A stretch of DNA of 64,000 nucleotides from Alcaligenaceae bacterium (GCA_013416485.1 JACCEO010000003.1:124001-188000); one strand, 5' to 3'. Counted from the first letter of the stretch, positions 39,597-48,518 are shown. Notes: a model not told the origin generated them from the sequence alone. A program made the numbers and translations.

Positions 39597-40559
39597 ATGC
39601 AAAACCAACTTGAATCCCTAAGAGAATTTACTACTGTGGTTGCCGATACGGGCGACTTCATGACCATGCGTGACCATCGCCCTACCGATGCCACTACCAA
39701 TCCATCGCTTATTCTAAAAGCGGTACAGCAAGCCGAATACCAATATTTGCTGGACAAAATCGTCACGGACCACAAAGCTGCAACCGCATCGGAATTGGCA
39801 GATCATTTGCTAGTTGCCTTTGGCCAGGAAATTTTAAGCATTGTGCCTGGCCGCGTATCTACCGAGGTTGATGCCAGGCTATCTTTTGATAGCCAAGCCA
39901 GCATAGAACGAGCACGCCACATTGTTGGCCTATACCAAGCCGCCGGGATAGAACGCGAGCGCGTACTGATTAAATTAGCCTCGACCTGGGAAGGCATACA
40001 GGCCGCCAAGGCACTACAAGCGGAAGGCATACGCTGCAATTTGACGCTATTGTTTTCCCTACCCCAGGCTCTGGCATGCGCCCAGGCCAAAGTACAACTC
40101 ATTTCGCCTTTTGTAGGTCGTATCTACGACTGGTACAAAAAAGATGCAGGCAACAACTGGGATGAAGCCGCTAACGCTGGCCGCAATGACCCTGGCGTAC
40201 TGTCAGTGCAGCGTATTTACAACTACTATAAAACCTATGACATTTCCACGGAAATCATGGGCGCCAGCTTTCGCAATCTAGGCCAAATACAAGCCTTGGC
40301 AGGCTGTGACCTATTAACTATCAGCCCAGGACTATTGGGCGAGCTGGCCAATAACACCCAAGCCTTACCACGTCAATTAGACCCGGAAAGCGCAAAAAGC
40401 ACAGGTCCAGAATGGATGGCCAGCAACGAAGTCACCTTTCGCACAGAGCTAAATCAAGATGCAATGGCTACCGAAAAGCTTGCTGAAGGCATACGTTTGT
40501 TCGTTGCCGACGCCCTACGCCTGGACAGCCTGATCGCTCAAGCTAAGCAAGCCAACTAA
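39597..40559 (+). CDS. tal: Transaldolase
   Basis: A 320-residue class I aldolase of the non-oxidative pentose phosphate pathway, moving a dihydroxyacetone unit from sedoheptulose-7-phosphate to glyceraldehyde-3-phosphate. Seen: the first signature [11 protein letters not shown] (30-40) and the Schiff-base lysine Lys126 in [12 protein letters not shown]. Length fits the TalB subfamily. The ATG at 39597 is preferred over an upstream in-frame codon at 39570. It is convergent to recR across a strong terminator. Confidence 0.96.
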   Translation: MQNQLESLREFTTVVADTGDFMTMRDHRPTDATTNPSLILKAVQQAEYQYLLDKIVTDHKAATASELADHLLVAFGQEILSIVPGRVSTEVDARLSFDSQASIERARHIVGLYQAAGIERERVLIKLASTWEGIQAAKALQAEGIRCNLTLLFSLPQALACAQAKVQLISPFVGRIYDWYKKDAGNNWDEAANAGRNDPGVLSVQRIYNYYKTYDISTEIMGASFRNLGQIQALAGCDLLTISPGLLGELANNTQALPRQLDPESAKSTGPEWMASNEVTFRTELNQDAMATEKLAEGIRLFVADALRLDSLIAQAKQAN

Positions 40560-40568
40560 GCAAACAAC

Positions 40569-40593
40569 ACAATAGGGCAATATGCCCTATTGT
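40569..40593. terminator. Bidirectional terminator between tal and recR
   Basis: A perfect 11-bp stem (40569-40579 with 40583-40593) with a 3-base loop occupies most of the 37-bp gap between the convergent genes. It has ends rich in A on one side and T on the other but only short U-runs. Confidence 0.75.
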
Positions 40594-40596
40594 TAG

Positions 40597-41205
40597 TCAG
40601 GTACTACGCCGCTCCATTAAGGCCCAGGCCAAAGTACCTGCATCCACATACTCAAGCTCACTGCCAGCAGGGACACCACGCGCCAGCCGAGTGACTGTCA
40701 ACCCGCGCGCGCCCAGTAACTCTGACAAATAATGCGCCGTCGTTTCGCCTTCAGCTGTGAAGTTGGTGGCCAAGATAACTTCTGTGACCACGCCATCGGT
40801 GGCGCGCTTAAGCAGGCGATCAAAATGAAGCTCGGCAGGGCCTATGCCTTCCAAAGGTGCCAAGTGCCCCATGAGGACGTAATACAGCCCTTTGTAGCCA
40901 TGACTGGATTCCAGCGTGTTTTGATCAGCCGGCGTTTCTACGACACATAACACTGAGCCATCACGCTTGGGGTGGGCACAGGTGGCACATACATCCGTTT
41001 CTGAGAAACCATTGCATAAACCGCAGTGGCGTACTTCCTGCACGGCCTGCGCCAAAGCGTGGCTTAGTTGATTGGCGCCGGAGATATCGTGCTGCAGCAA
41101 GTGATACGCCATACGGCGTGCCGAACGCACCCCCACCCCAGGCAATCGACGCAAAGCGTCTATTAGGGCTTTCAGTGGCTCGGGTTCGGGGAGTGCCGAG
41201 CTCAT
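40597..41205 (-). CDS. recR: Recombination mediator RecR
   Basis: A 202-residue ring-forming protein that helps RecFOR load RecA at gaps. Seen: the helix-hairpin-helix ([20 protein letters not shown]), the four-cysteine zinc finger [19 protein letters not shown] and the Toprim segment [14 protein letters not shown]. Its ATG overlaps the ybaB stop by one base (TAATG). The dnaX-ybaB-recR order is conserved in many bacteria. Confidence 0.96.
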   Translation of the reverse strand: MSSALPEPEPLKALIDALRRLPGVGVRSARRMAYHLLQHDISGANQLSHALAQAVQEVRHCGLCNGFSETDVCATCAHPKRDGSVLCVVETPADQNTLESSHGYKGLYYVLMGHLAPLEGIGPAELHFDRLLKRATDGVVTEVILATNFTAEGETTAHYLSELLGARGLTVTRLARGVPAGSELEYVDAGTLAWALMERRST

Positions 41206-41531
41206 TAGAACGGCAATTTCATACCGGGAGGCATAGGCATACCAGCTGTCACTGCTGACATTTTTTCTTGTGAAGTGGCATCGGCTTTGCGCAAAGCATC
41301 ATTGAACGCTGCAGCAACCAAGTCTTCCAACATATCTTTGTCGTCAGCCAGCAAGCTAGGATCTATGGTGACACGCTTGACATCATTACGGCAGGTCATG
41401 GAGACGGTGACCAAACCACCACCCGAGGCACCTTCAACCACGATATCAGCCAAGGCTTCTTGAGCCTTTTTCATGTTTTCCTGCATTTGCTGAGCTTGAC
41501 GCATCAAGCCGGCAATCTGACCTTTCATCAT
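41205..41531 (-). CDS. ybaB: Nucleoid-associated protein YbaB/EbfC
   Basis: A 108-residue DNA-binding protein of the YbaB/EbfC family, a dimeric tweezers-like fold. Seen: [29 protein letters not shown], given here as a motif near residues 5-33, with [20 protein letters not shown] after it. It lies 46 bp downstream of dnaX and just before recR. Two adjacent ATG codons at the start are both possible. Confidence 0.94.
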   Translation of the reverse strand: MMKGQIAGLMRQAQQMQENMKKAQEALADIVVEGASGGGLVTVSMTCRNDVKRVTIDPSLLADDKDMLEDLVAAAFNDALRKADATSQEKMSAVTAGMPMPPGMKLPF

Positions 41532-41577
41532 AATGAGCTATCCTGAAATAAGTAACAATAAAAATAAAGCAAACGGT

Positions 41578-43662
41578 TTAACCGGGTGTCGCACGAATAG
41601 AGCCCGGAATAATACTGGCGCCAAACCCTGCAATCAAGGCCTGCACAAAGGGATCCACTACTGCTGCACTTTCAGCCTGTTTCTGCCTTTCGGCCTTACG
41701 AGCCAACGCCACAGCGTGGGCAGTTTCGTCCCCCGTCGCACCGTACTCTACATGCAGTTGCACCACTGTGCCAAAATGTTCTGATAACAAAGTTTGCAAG
41801 CGTACTATGCCAGGACCTTCGGCCAGTGTTTGCACCGCGACACGTAAATGTATAGTGTTGCCCTGCACATCTACCCATTCGCTTTGACGGGCCAGTTCTG
41901 CTGCCAAACCTGCAGCAATGCCTGTTAGCGGCAAAGTGGCTACCAAGGCAGGCCAAGCTTGTGATGTCATGCCTCGCAACTTGGGGGATTTAGGTTTTTT
42001 GGTCGTACTGGCAAACACTGGTGCTACCAATGTTTCAGCCTGCTCATCGGACATGGGCATGTCCATATCCATGTCATCATCAATACGCTCGAAGTGCAGA
42101 TCGGTATCAAAATCGCTGCCATCATCCGACGAACCTGCATCAGGCGGCGTCATGGATAGAGTTTCGAAATCGCTATCGTTTTGAACCGTAGGTACGACAG
42201 GTGTGACTGGCTCGGGAGCAGAAGCGGGCGAACTTGCCACATCTTGGGGTTCCGCTGGCATGTCCTCCCAAGCAGGGACTTCATCATTGACCTCGCTGAC
42301 TTCGTCGGCGGCATCGCTAGTTGAACCCGGTGCCACTATCACAGGCGGTGCAATAGACGGGGACGTATCCTGAAGCGGCGCTGGTGTAGATTCAGGACCC
42401 TGCACAGGCGCAGGCTCTGGCTCAGGTTCTGGCTCAGGTTCTGGCTCAGGTTCTGGCTCAGGTTCTGGCTCAGGTTCTGGCTCAGGTTCTGGCTCAGGTG
42501 CTGCTGCTGCTATAGATGGTATGGTCACCGCAGGTGCCGCGACGGGCGCAGGCGTAGCAGGCATGCTGGTAGGATCAGTAGCAGGCACCAAGGACAGCAT
42601 GCGCAAGCAAGCCATCACGAAACCTGCGTACTCGTCTGGCGCCAGCGACAATTCATTCCGGCTGTGCACAGCAACAGAATAAAAGAGCTGGATCTGATCT
42701 GCGTGCATACTTTGAGCTAGCCTGGCAATGTCTTCTGCCTGGGGATCATCAGTGGGTATGGCACCAGAGACGCGTTGTTCGATAGCAATACGAGACAGCA
42801 ATACAGCCAGATCAGCCAAAGCACCAGAGTACGACAGGCCGCGCTCGGCAAGTTGATTGGCAACATCCAAAACTTGACCTGCCTGCCCCGTCGATAGCGC
42901 TTGCAGCAAATCGACCAAATGACGCTGATCAATCGCCCCCAACATGCCCAAAATGGCATCACCCGTCAAGTGGCCTGCACTGTAAGCAATCGCTTGATCT
43001 GTTAACGACAAGGCGTCACGCATGGAACCAGATGCCGCTTGCGCCAACAAACGCAAGGCCGGCATTTCAAACGGAATATTTTCCTGAATCAGCACATTGT
43101 CCAGATAAGACACTATGGATTCGGCCGTCATTTGCTTTAAATTGAACTGCAAGCAGCGCGACAACACCGTAACTGGTATTTTTTGTGGGTCCGTAGTCGC
43201 CAATATGAATTTAACGTGCGGCGGTGGCTCTTCCAAGGTTTTCAGCATGGCATTGAAGGCATGGCCGCTAAGCATATGCACCTCGTCTATCATGTAAACC
43301 TTGTAGCGGCCACTACTGGGCGCATACACCGCCTGATCCAGCAGCTGTGTCATTTCATCGACACCACGGTTCGAAGCCGCATCTAGCTCGATGTAGTCAA
43401 CAAAACGGCCTTCATCAATTTCTACGCACGCCTGGCACACACCACACGGCGTGGGCGTAATGCCTTCGAGGCAGTTAAGAGATTTAGCCAGTATGCGCGA
43501 AAGCGTAGTCTTGCCTACGCCGCGAGTGCCGGTAAACAGCCAGGCATGGTGTAGCCTTTGCGTAGACAGCGCATGCGTCAATGCACGAACTACGTGATCC
43601 TGTCCAACCAGGGTGTCAAACGAACGTGGCCGCCATTTACGCGCCAGAACCAGATATGTCAT
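41578..43662 (-). CDS. dnaX: DNA polymerase III subunits tau/gamma
   Basis: A 694-residue clamp-loader protein. Seen: Walker A GTRGVGKTTLS, the zinc-finger cysteines in CLEGITPTPCGVCQAC, the DEVHMLSGHAFNAMLKTLEEPP segment (Walker B and sensor region), then a long linker and a C-terminal tau domain (LRGMTSQAWPALVATLPL). The linker holds a run of about 14 Glu-Pro pairs and further acidic Pro/Ala-rich sequence, longer than usual. ffs lies 91 bp upstream. No certain gamma-producing frameshift signal is seen. Confidence 0.96.
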   Translation of the reverse strand: MTYLVLARKWRPRSFDTLVGQDHVVRALTHALSTQRLHHAWLFTGTRGVGKTTLSRILAKSLNCLEGITPTPCGVCQACVEIDEGRFVDYIELDAASNRGVDEMTQLLDQAVYAPSSGRYKVYMIDEVHMLSGHAFNAMLKTLEEPPPHVKFILATTDPQKIPVTVLSRCLQFNLKQMTAESIVSYLDNVLIQENIPFEMPALRLLAQAASGSMRDALSLTDQAIAYSAGHLTGDAILGMLGAIDQRHLVDLLQALSTGQAGQVLDVANQLAERGLSYSGALADLAVLLSRIAIEQRVSGAIPTDDPQAEDIARLAQSMHADQIQLFYSVAVHSRNELSLAPDEYAGFVMACLRMLSLVPATDPTSMPATPAPVAAPAVTIPSIAAAAPEPEPEPEPEPEPEPEPEPEPEPEPEPEPAPVQGPESTPAPLQDTSPSIAPPVIVAPGSTSDAADEVSEVNDEVPAWEDMPAEPQDVASSPASAPEPVTPVVPTVQNDSDFETLSMTPPDAGSSDDGSDFDTDLHFERIDDDMDMDMPMSDEQAETLVAPVFASTTKKPKSPKLRGMTSQAWPALVATLPLTGIAAGLAAELARQSEWVDVQGNTIHLRVAVQTLAEGPGIVRLQTLLSEHFGTVVQLHVEYGATGDETAHAVALARKAERQKQAESAAVVDPFVQALIAGFGASIIPGSIRATPG
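42411..42499 (-). repeat. Glu-Pro-coding tandem repeat inside dnaX
   Basis: A 12-bp unit (plus strand GGCTCAGGTTCT) is repeated six times without error from 42419 to 42490, with partial copies on both sides. Every unit is a multiple of three, so copy-number changes would keep the reading frame and add or remove two Glu-Pro pairs in the DnaX linker. Confidence 0.9.
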
Positions 43663-43753
43663 GCGGGAGCTGATCGCCGGAAGTTATCGAAGAGTAAACG
43701 AAAAGTGTACCGGATTCGCTACGGCTTGGGGAGAAGTAAGGAATAAACAAGAT

Positions 43754-43848
43754 GGCGAGCCTGACTTCGGCACTGATTCTAAACGACTATGGCTGCTTCG
43801 TTCCCGACCTGACCAGTTTCACCGTCGAACCATGCGAAGGGGCCCGCC
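43754..43848 (-). ncRNA. ffs: Small bacterial SRP RNA (4.5S RNA)
   Basis: A 95-nt RNA that binds Ffh for co-translational membrane targeting. On the minus strand the conserved core GGTCAGGTCGGGAACGAAGC followed by AGCC resembles the E. coli GGTCAGGTCCGGAAGGAAGCAGCC region with its tetraloop. The 5' end GGCGGGCC pairs fully with the 3' end GGCTCGCC (one G-U). A -10-like TAAACT (43861-43856) ends seven bases before the 5' G. It precedes dnaX on the same strand, a common arrangement. Confidence 0.9.
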
Positions 43849-43905
43849 ACCTAGTAGTTTAACAGGAGTTGGCAGGTCTAGCTTTTGCCGCGTACACTAC
43901 CCACT

Positions 43906-44736
43906 ATGTCGCCCAAAAAATTACCTGTCAACAACGCGCAACCCGTTGAAATCAGTGGCTCTATAGGATTTCGTTCCGGCCAGCAACAATGGGGCAACCC
44001 ACGTCGCATGGCCTTATTGGCAGCCATAGATCAAGAAGGTTCGATTACAGCAGCAGCCAAAAAAATCAACCTTAGCTACAAAGCAGCCTGGGACGCTGTC
44101 GACACCATGAATAACCTAGCTGGTGAACCCCTGGTATTGCGCAACACCGGTGGCCAACGCGGTGGGGGTGCCGTCTTAACCCCCCGCGCTCAGGAACTGC
44201 TGACCCTATACCAAGCACTAAGCCAAGAACATGAACGCTTCATGGCCCAACTGGCACGTGCCAACACCCTGTCGCCTAGCAACCTGGAATTAATACAACA
44301 CATGATGGTACAGACATCTGCCCGCAACAAACTATCCGGTGTGGTTAGCAGTATTACCCAAGGCACGGTGAATGACGAAGTCATTATGGACATAGGCGCT
44401 GGCCTGCACATTGTGTCGTCAATTACTCATGAAAGTGTCACCAATCTAGGCTTGAAAACGGGTAAACGCCTACTGGCCTTTATCAAGGCATCGTCCGTCA
44501 TGGTAGGCCTAGCCGATGAAAAGCTACGCTTATCGGCTCGCAATCAGCTACACGGCCACATTAGTCGCATTATTACGGGTCCGGTCAGCACCGAAGTCAG
44601 CATTACCCTGGATAGTGGTCAAGTCATTGCCGCCACCATCACCACCAACAGTTTAAAAACCATGCCGTTACATCAAGGGCAAGCTGCTTACGCCATCTTC
44701 AAAGCTTCTAGTGTCATGCTGGGCACACTGGATTAG
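43906..44736 (+). CDS. modE: ModE-like molybdate-responsive regulator
   Basis: A 276-residue protein. The N-terminal winged helix-turn-helix (PRRMALLAAIDQEGSITAAA, then LSYKAAWDAVDTMNNLAGEP) is followed by two TOBE/Mop domains (ARNKLSGVVSSITQGTVNDE and ARNQLHGHISRIITGPVSTE), the ModE layout. ModE with molybdate represses mod genes and activates molybdoenzyme genes. The ATG at 43906 is used; a TTG at 43885 with AGG upstream is an alternative. It is convergent to modCBA, whose promoter carries a ModE-type palindrome. Confidence 0.92.
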   Translation: MSPKKLPVNNAQPVEISGSIGFRSGQQQWGNPRRMALLAAIDQEGSITAAAKKINLSYKAAWDAVDTMNNLAGEPLVLRNTGGQRGGGAVLTPRAQELLTLYQALSQEHERFMAQLARANTLSPSNLELIQHMMVQTSARNKLSGVVSSITQGTVNDEVIMDIGAGLHIVSSITHESVTNLGLKTGKRLLAFIKASSVMVGLADEKLRLSARNQLHGHISRIITGPVSTEVSITLDSGQVIAATITTNSLKTMPLHQGQAAYAIFKASSVMLGTLD

Positions 44737-44758
44737 CATGACGGGATGCCGCCCTAAC

Positions 44759-45445
44759 TTAAGGGCAAGATGGCCTATCGCTCACAATTTTTCCATTGTC
44801 AATCTGGTAGATCTGGTCAGCCAAGGCCACTGCATCGTCCAAATCATGAGTAATTAATATCGTTGGAATATCCAGTTGTTGCTGCAAAGCGGCTAATTCA
44901 TCACGCATTTTCTGGCGCAAATTGGTATCCAAAGCAGCCAAGGGCTCATCTAGTAACAGCATACTGGGGCTAGTCGATAAAGCTCGCGCCAAAGCCACGC
45001 GCTGTTTTTGACCACCTGAAATTTGATCCGGGTAACTTTGCAATATGGCACCTAACTCAAAGGCCTCTACCCAACGCATGGCCACATCGGGCAAACTGAC
45101 CTTACGACACCAATTGAAGTAGCCCTTAGTCAAACCAAAACCAATATTCTGTGTCACCGTCAAGTGCGGAAACAAGCCATAATCTTGCAATAAATACGCC
45201 AGCTGACGCTGTTGCGCCGACAAAAACACAGATTGCTGGGCATCAAAAAACGTGATCCCTTTCACACGGATATGCCCAGCATCAGGGCGCAGTAAGCCAG
45301 CAATGGCCTGAACAGTCAGTGTTTTACCCGAACCCGATGGCCCAAGCAAGGCGATACGCGACGCATTAGACTGCAGGGAAATATCTAAAAGAAATTCGCG
45401 CTGGTTAGACAAAAGTTTGCGCTGAATTGCCAGATCAATGATCAC
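44759..45445 (-). CDS. modC: Molybdate ABC transporter ATP-binding protein
   Basis: The ATPase of the molybdate importer. Seen: Walker A LGPSGSGKTLT, signature ISGGQKQRVALARAL, Walker B MLLLDEPLAALD and H-loop ITHDLDDAVALAD. The GTG at 45445 overlaps the modB stop (GTGA), giving 228 residues; the longer frame would lie in modB. At this length it lacks the C-terminal TOBE (molybdate-binding) domain of E. coli ModC, so feedback inhibition by that route is unlikely. The ModE-like protein nearby has two such domains. Confidence 0.9.
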   Translation of the reverse strand: MIIDLAIQRKLLSNQREFLLDISLQSNASRIALLGPSGSGKTLTVQAIAGLLRPDAGHIRVKGITFFDAQQSVFLSAQQRQLAYLLQDYGLFPHLTVTQNIGFGLTKGYFNWCRKVSLPDVAMRWVEAFELGAILQSYPDQISGGQKQRVALARALSTSPSMLLLDEPLAALDTNLRQKMRDELAALQQQLDIPTILITHDLDDAVALADQIYQIDNGKIVSDRPSCP

Positions 45446-46140
45446 AAAACTCCCCTGGAACTCACGCTGGAACCACGCCTTTGAGTCGGTGACAAACGAC
45501 TGGCCACCAACAGCACAATAATGCACACAGCAGATGTGATCAGCACCAATATGTTTGCCAAGTCGTCGTTACCACCCTGAACAGCCTCGTAAATAGCGAT
45601 GGACAAGGTTTGCGTGCGACCAGGTATGCTTCCTGCCAGCATTAGCGTGGCACCAAACTCACCTAAGGCCCTGGCGAAAGCCAGCAACACACCTGCCAAA
45701 ATACCGCGTGCGGCCAACGGCAAGGTAATACGAAAGAAAATAGCAGCCTCACTGACACCTAGCAACCTACCTGCGTTTTCCAATTGGTGACTAACGTCCT
45801 GGAAAGCTGCCCGTGCTGATTTTAGTACCAATGGAAACGCCACTACCGTCGCCGCAATAACAGCCCCCTGCCAGGTAAACACCAGTTCTATGTCCCAGCG
45901 TGCTAGAAATTGCCCTAGCCAGCCTCGCCGCCCTAATACGACCAACAAGTAATAGCCAATAACGGTAGGCGGCAGCACCATAGGCAAGGTCAGTATGGAG
46001 TCCAGCACATCGCACCAGGATGAACGCCATCTGGCCAAGCCAAACGCTACGGCTATACCAAGTACTGTCGCAAAAAATGTTGCCCAGCCTGCCACCTTTA
46101 ACGATAGCAATAAGGGCACACTAATTTCAGCAAGCGTCAT
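45442..46140 (-). CDS. modB: Molybdate ABC transporter permease
   Basis: A 232-residue inner-membrane permease with five to six helices. Seen: LTLPMVLPPTVIGYYLLVVLG and the EAA-type loop ENAGRLLGVSEAAIFFRITLP, then ARALGEFGATLMLAG, all typical of ModB. It starts 6 bp after modA and overlaps modC. Confidence 0.95.
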   Translation of the reverse strand: MTLAEISVPLLLSLKVAGWATFFATVLGIAVAFGLARWRSSWCDVLDSILTLPMVLPPTVIGYYLLVVLGRRGWLGQFLARWDIELVFTWQGAVIAATVVAFPLVLKSARAAFQDVSHQLENAGRLLGVSEAAIFFRITLPLAARGILAGVLLAFARALGEFGATLMLAGSIPGRTQTLSIAIYEAVQGGNDDLANILVLITSAVCIIVLLVASRLSPTQRRGSSVSSRGVL

Positions 46141-46146
46141 AGTTTT

Positions 46147-46902
46147 TTAAGGCCTAGCAAAACCATACTTGGATAACACAGCCTGGCCTTGGGCAGACAA
46201 TACATAGTTAAGAAAATCGGCTGCTTGTGGACTACGGCCATCACGCTTAACTAAGGCAATGGGATATAGCACCGGTGTGCTTGATACTAAACGTTGCACG
46301 ACCTTGACCTTGTCGTTCATGATGGCAGCATCCGTAGCAAACACAAAACCGGCATCTACCTCGCCACGTGCAACATAATCCAAGACCTGGCGCACATTCT
46401 GACCCGTCACTTCTTTGTTTTTCACCACGTCCCAATCCCCTGTCTTTTCCAACGAGGCCTGAGTGTAGCGCCCCACAGGGACCGTTGCAGGATTCCCAAA
46501 GGCCACACGGGTAATGGCACTGTTGTTCAAATCAGCCAGAGATGTAACCCCGTGCTTATCATCAGCAGGAACGATTAACACGATCTCGTTGCGCACAAAG
46601 TCCGTTCTGCTTTCCGAATCGATCACGCCAGCCCCTACGGCTTTATCCATTGCTTTTTGATCAGCCGACGCAAAAATATCCGCAGGTGCGCCATGAATAA
46701 TTTGCTGCAACAGCACATCCGACGCGGCAAAGCTAGACACTATCTTAGTGTCAGCGTGATCTTTTTCGTAATTAGATGCCAGCTCTTTAAAGGCATTTGT
46801 CAGGCTAGCTGCCGCCGACACCACCACCTCGCCTGCCACAGCAGGCATGTTCCAACTAGTTGCGACAACGATGGCAGTGGCTAGGATACGGCGTAATGAC
46901 AT
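46147..46902 (-). CDS. modA: Molybdate-binding periplasmic protein
   Basis: A 251-residue receptor. The ATG at 46902 with AAGGA upstream gives a signal peptide of about 24 residues (ending MPAVAGE) and a mature start VVVSAAASLTNAFKELASNY, the ModA hallmark. Later segments FAASDVLLQQIIHGAPADIFAS and AFGNPATVPVGRYTQ contribute to oxyanion binding. A longer frame to 46986 would include the promoter and operator and is rejected. Confidence 0.95.
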   Translation of the reverse strand: MSLRRILATAIVVATSWNMPAVAGEVVVSAAASLTNAFKELASNYEKDHADTKIVSSFAASDVLLQQIIHGAPADIFASADQKAMDKAVGAGVIDSESRTDFVRNEIVLIVPADDKHGVTSLADLNNSAITRVAFGNPATVPVGRYTQASLEKTGDWDVVKNKEVTGQNVRQVLDYVARGEVDAGFVFATDAAIMNDKVKVVQRLVSSTPVLYPIALVKRDGRSPQAADFLNYVLSAQGQAVLSKYGFARP

Positions 46903-46950
46903 AGGAGTTCCTTGGGAAGTATATGAGTTGTAATTAGTAATATGAGTAAC

Positions 46951-46982
46951 CGTAATATATATAGGTATATAGCGATAGTCAA
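46951..46982 (-). promoter_or_regulatory. modABC promoter with ModE-type operator
   Basis: On the minus strand -35 TTGACT (46982-46977), 17 bp, -10 TATATT (46959-46954). The palindrome CGTAATATA-N6-TATATAGCG (plus strand, 46951-46974) fits the ModE pattern CGNTATATA-N6-TATATNNCG and covers the spacer and -10, so bound ModE would block transcription when molybdate is plentiful. Confidence 0.7.
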
Positions 46983-47042
46983 TCACTATACCGACCTTAC
47001 ACTCCCACTACGCAAAGAGCTTTGCAATGGCATAATAAAACC

Positions 47043-47954
47043 ATGTACCCCAGCATTGGTTTCACCCCCCCACCCTCTATAGACTCTTTTCTAGACAGCA
47101 TCTGGCTAGAAGACGGACTCGCCGCCAATACCTTGGCGGCCTACCGACGCGACCTAAGCGCATTTTCCCTGTGGTTACACAACCACCCAAAAAAGACACT
47201 GGAGCAAGTAAACGCCACCGATATCCAGGATTGGTTTGCCGCACTGCATGCCACAAGTAAAGCCACCACCGCCAACCGTAGACTGGCCGTATTGCGTCGC
47301 TATTATTTATGGGCTTTACGTCACGGCAGCGTTACTCAAGATCCTTGCCTGACACTGAAAGCAGCCAAACAGGCCGCACGCTATCCCAAGACTCTATCCG
47401 AAGATCAGGTGGACGCTCTACTACAAGCCCCAGACACCCATCAGGCTTTGGGTCTACGTGATCGTGCCATGCTGGAAACCCTGTATGCCACAGGCTTGCG
47501 AGTTAGCGAGTTAATCAGTTTAGGGGTATTGGATGTCAGCCTGACCGAAGGAGTTGTCAGAGTAACTGGCGGCAAAGGTGGTAAAGACAGATTGGTGCCA
47601 CTGGGTCTAGAGGCCATGCATTGGATAGAGCGTTATCTACAAGAGTCTCGCCCTGAATTACTAGGGCCACGCCGTGCCGACGCCTTGTTTGTGACAGCAC
47701 GAGCAGCAGCAATGACACGTCAGTCATTTTGGTTGATCGTTAAAAAACATGCTGTGCAGGCCAACATACATGCACCACTGTCGCCACACGTAGTGCGTCA
47801 TGCTTTCGCTACTCACTTGTTAAATCACGGAGCGGATTTACGGGTAGTACAAATGCTACTGGGGCATGCCGACATTTCAACCACCCAGATTTATACTCAT
47901 GTGGCACGCGAACGCTTGAAAGCCCTACACGCAAAACATCACCCTAGAGCCTAA
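47043..47954 (+). CDS. xerD: Site-specific tyrosine recombinase XerD
   Basis: A 303-residue recombinase that, with XerC, resolves chromosome dimers at dif. The N-terminal SAM-like domain (LEDGLAANTLAAYRRDLSAF) is followed by the catalytic domain with Arg153 (ATGLRVSEL), the KGGKDR lysine, His249 and Arg252 (PHVVRHAFATHLLNHGADLR), His275 (GHADIS) and Tyr284 (TQIYTHV). The ATG at 47043 is preferred over an upstream TTG. No att sites or mobile genes flank it, so it is the housekeeping enzyme; XerD rather than XerC is judged from the N-terminus. Confidence 0.9.
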   Translation: MYPSIGFTPPPSIDSFLDSIWLEDGLAANTLAAYRRDLSAFSLWLHNHPKKTLEQVNATDIQDWFAALHATSKATTANRRLAVLRRYYLWALRHGSVTQDPCLTLKAAKQAARYPKTLSEDQVDALLQAPDTHQALGLRDRAMLETLYATGLRVSELISLGVLDVSLTEGVVRVTGGKGGKDRLVPLGLEAMHWIERYLQESRPELLGPRRADALFVTARAAAMTRQSFWLIVKKHAVQANIHAPLSPHVVRHAFATHLLNHGADLRVVQMLLGHADISTTQIYTHVARERLKALHAKHHPRA

Positions 47955-47979
47955 ATCACATACCTAACACAACAATCAA

Positions 47980-48477
47980 ATGGCTAAACACAAACACGTT
48001 TCGGAAACGCCAGCCACATTGTGGCTTAAACAACACAAGGTCGCCTTTGCGGCCTATAGCTACGACTACGCTGATCATGGCGGTGCTGCCGAAGCAGCTC
48101 GTCAGCTAAACGTCAACTTACATATCATTGCCAAGACCCTAGTCATGGAGGACGAGGCTGCCAAACCGCTACTGGTTCTAATGCATGGAGACCGTGAAGT
48201 CTCCACAAAAAACCTGGCTCGTCAGCTAGGAGTCAAGAAAATACAAGCGTGCCAGCCAGAAACAGCTCAACGCCATTCTGGTTATCTCGTGGGCGGCACA
48301 TCACCTTTTGCAACGCGCAAACACATGCCCGTGTATATCGAGGCCAGTTTGCTGGATCACCCCACCATCTACCTGAACGGCGGTCGGCGCGGCTATATGA
48401 TTAGCTTGGCGTCAGAAGTGCTAGTTGACATGCTGCAAGCCACAGCAGTACATGCCGCCTTAGATAAGACAGCCTAA
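47980..48477 (+). CDS. ybaK: Cys-tRNA(Pro) deacylase, YbaK/EbsC family
   Basis: A 165-residue YbaK-type editing protein that hydrolyses Cys-tRNA(Pro) formed by prolyl-tRNA synthetase error. Seen: AAEAARQLNVNLHIIAKTLV with the family lysine, LMHGDREVSTKNLARQLGVKK and YLVGGTSPFATRKHMPVYIE. Length is normal. It follows xerD by 25 bp and ends at a strong terminator. Confidence 0.92.
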   Translation: MAKHKHVSETPATLWLKQHKVAFAAYSYDYADHGGAAEAARQLNVNLHIIAKTLVMEDEAAKPLLVLMHGDREVSTKNLARQLGVKKIQACQPETAQRHSGYLVGGTSPFATRKHMPVYIEASLLDHPTIYLNGGRRGYMISLASEVLVDMLQATAVHAALDKTA

Positions 48478-48488
48478 ACAGTTAACGT

Positions 48489-48518
48489 AAAAAGGGCGTC
48501 CCAAAGGACGCCCTTTTT
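48489..48518. terminator. Bidirectional terminator between ybaK and the phasin gene
   Basis: A perfect 13-bp stem (AAAAAGGGCGTCC with GGACGCCCTTTTT) and a 4-base loop form an A-tract/T-tract hairpin that works on both strands. It ends ybaK and the convergent phasin gene. Confidence 0.95.

Noticed and set aside
41980-42000. A6 run in dnaX (ACC AAA AAA CCT) as a programmed frameshift making gamma
   Set aside because: The heptamer is not a proper X-XXY-YYZ slip site, no strong downstream stem was evident, and it lies well beyond the usual gamma end.
42411-42499. Regular repeats resembling a CRISPR array
   Set aside because: Units are 12 bp, contiguous and without spacers, and encode Glu-Pro in frame inside dnaX.
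43613-43966. A 117-codon plus-strand open reading frame across the start of dnaX and the ffs region
   Set aside because: It runs antisense through dnaX and the SRP RNA, has no family resemblance or ribosome-binding site, and overlaps modE.
47043-47954. Tyrosine recombinase as the integrase of a mobile element
   Set aside because: Length and motifs are those of chromosomal XerD; no tRNA target, att repeats or mobile genes are nearby.
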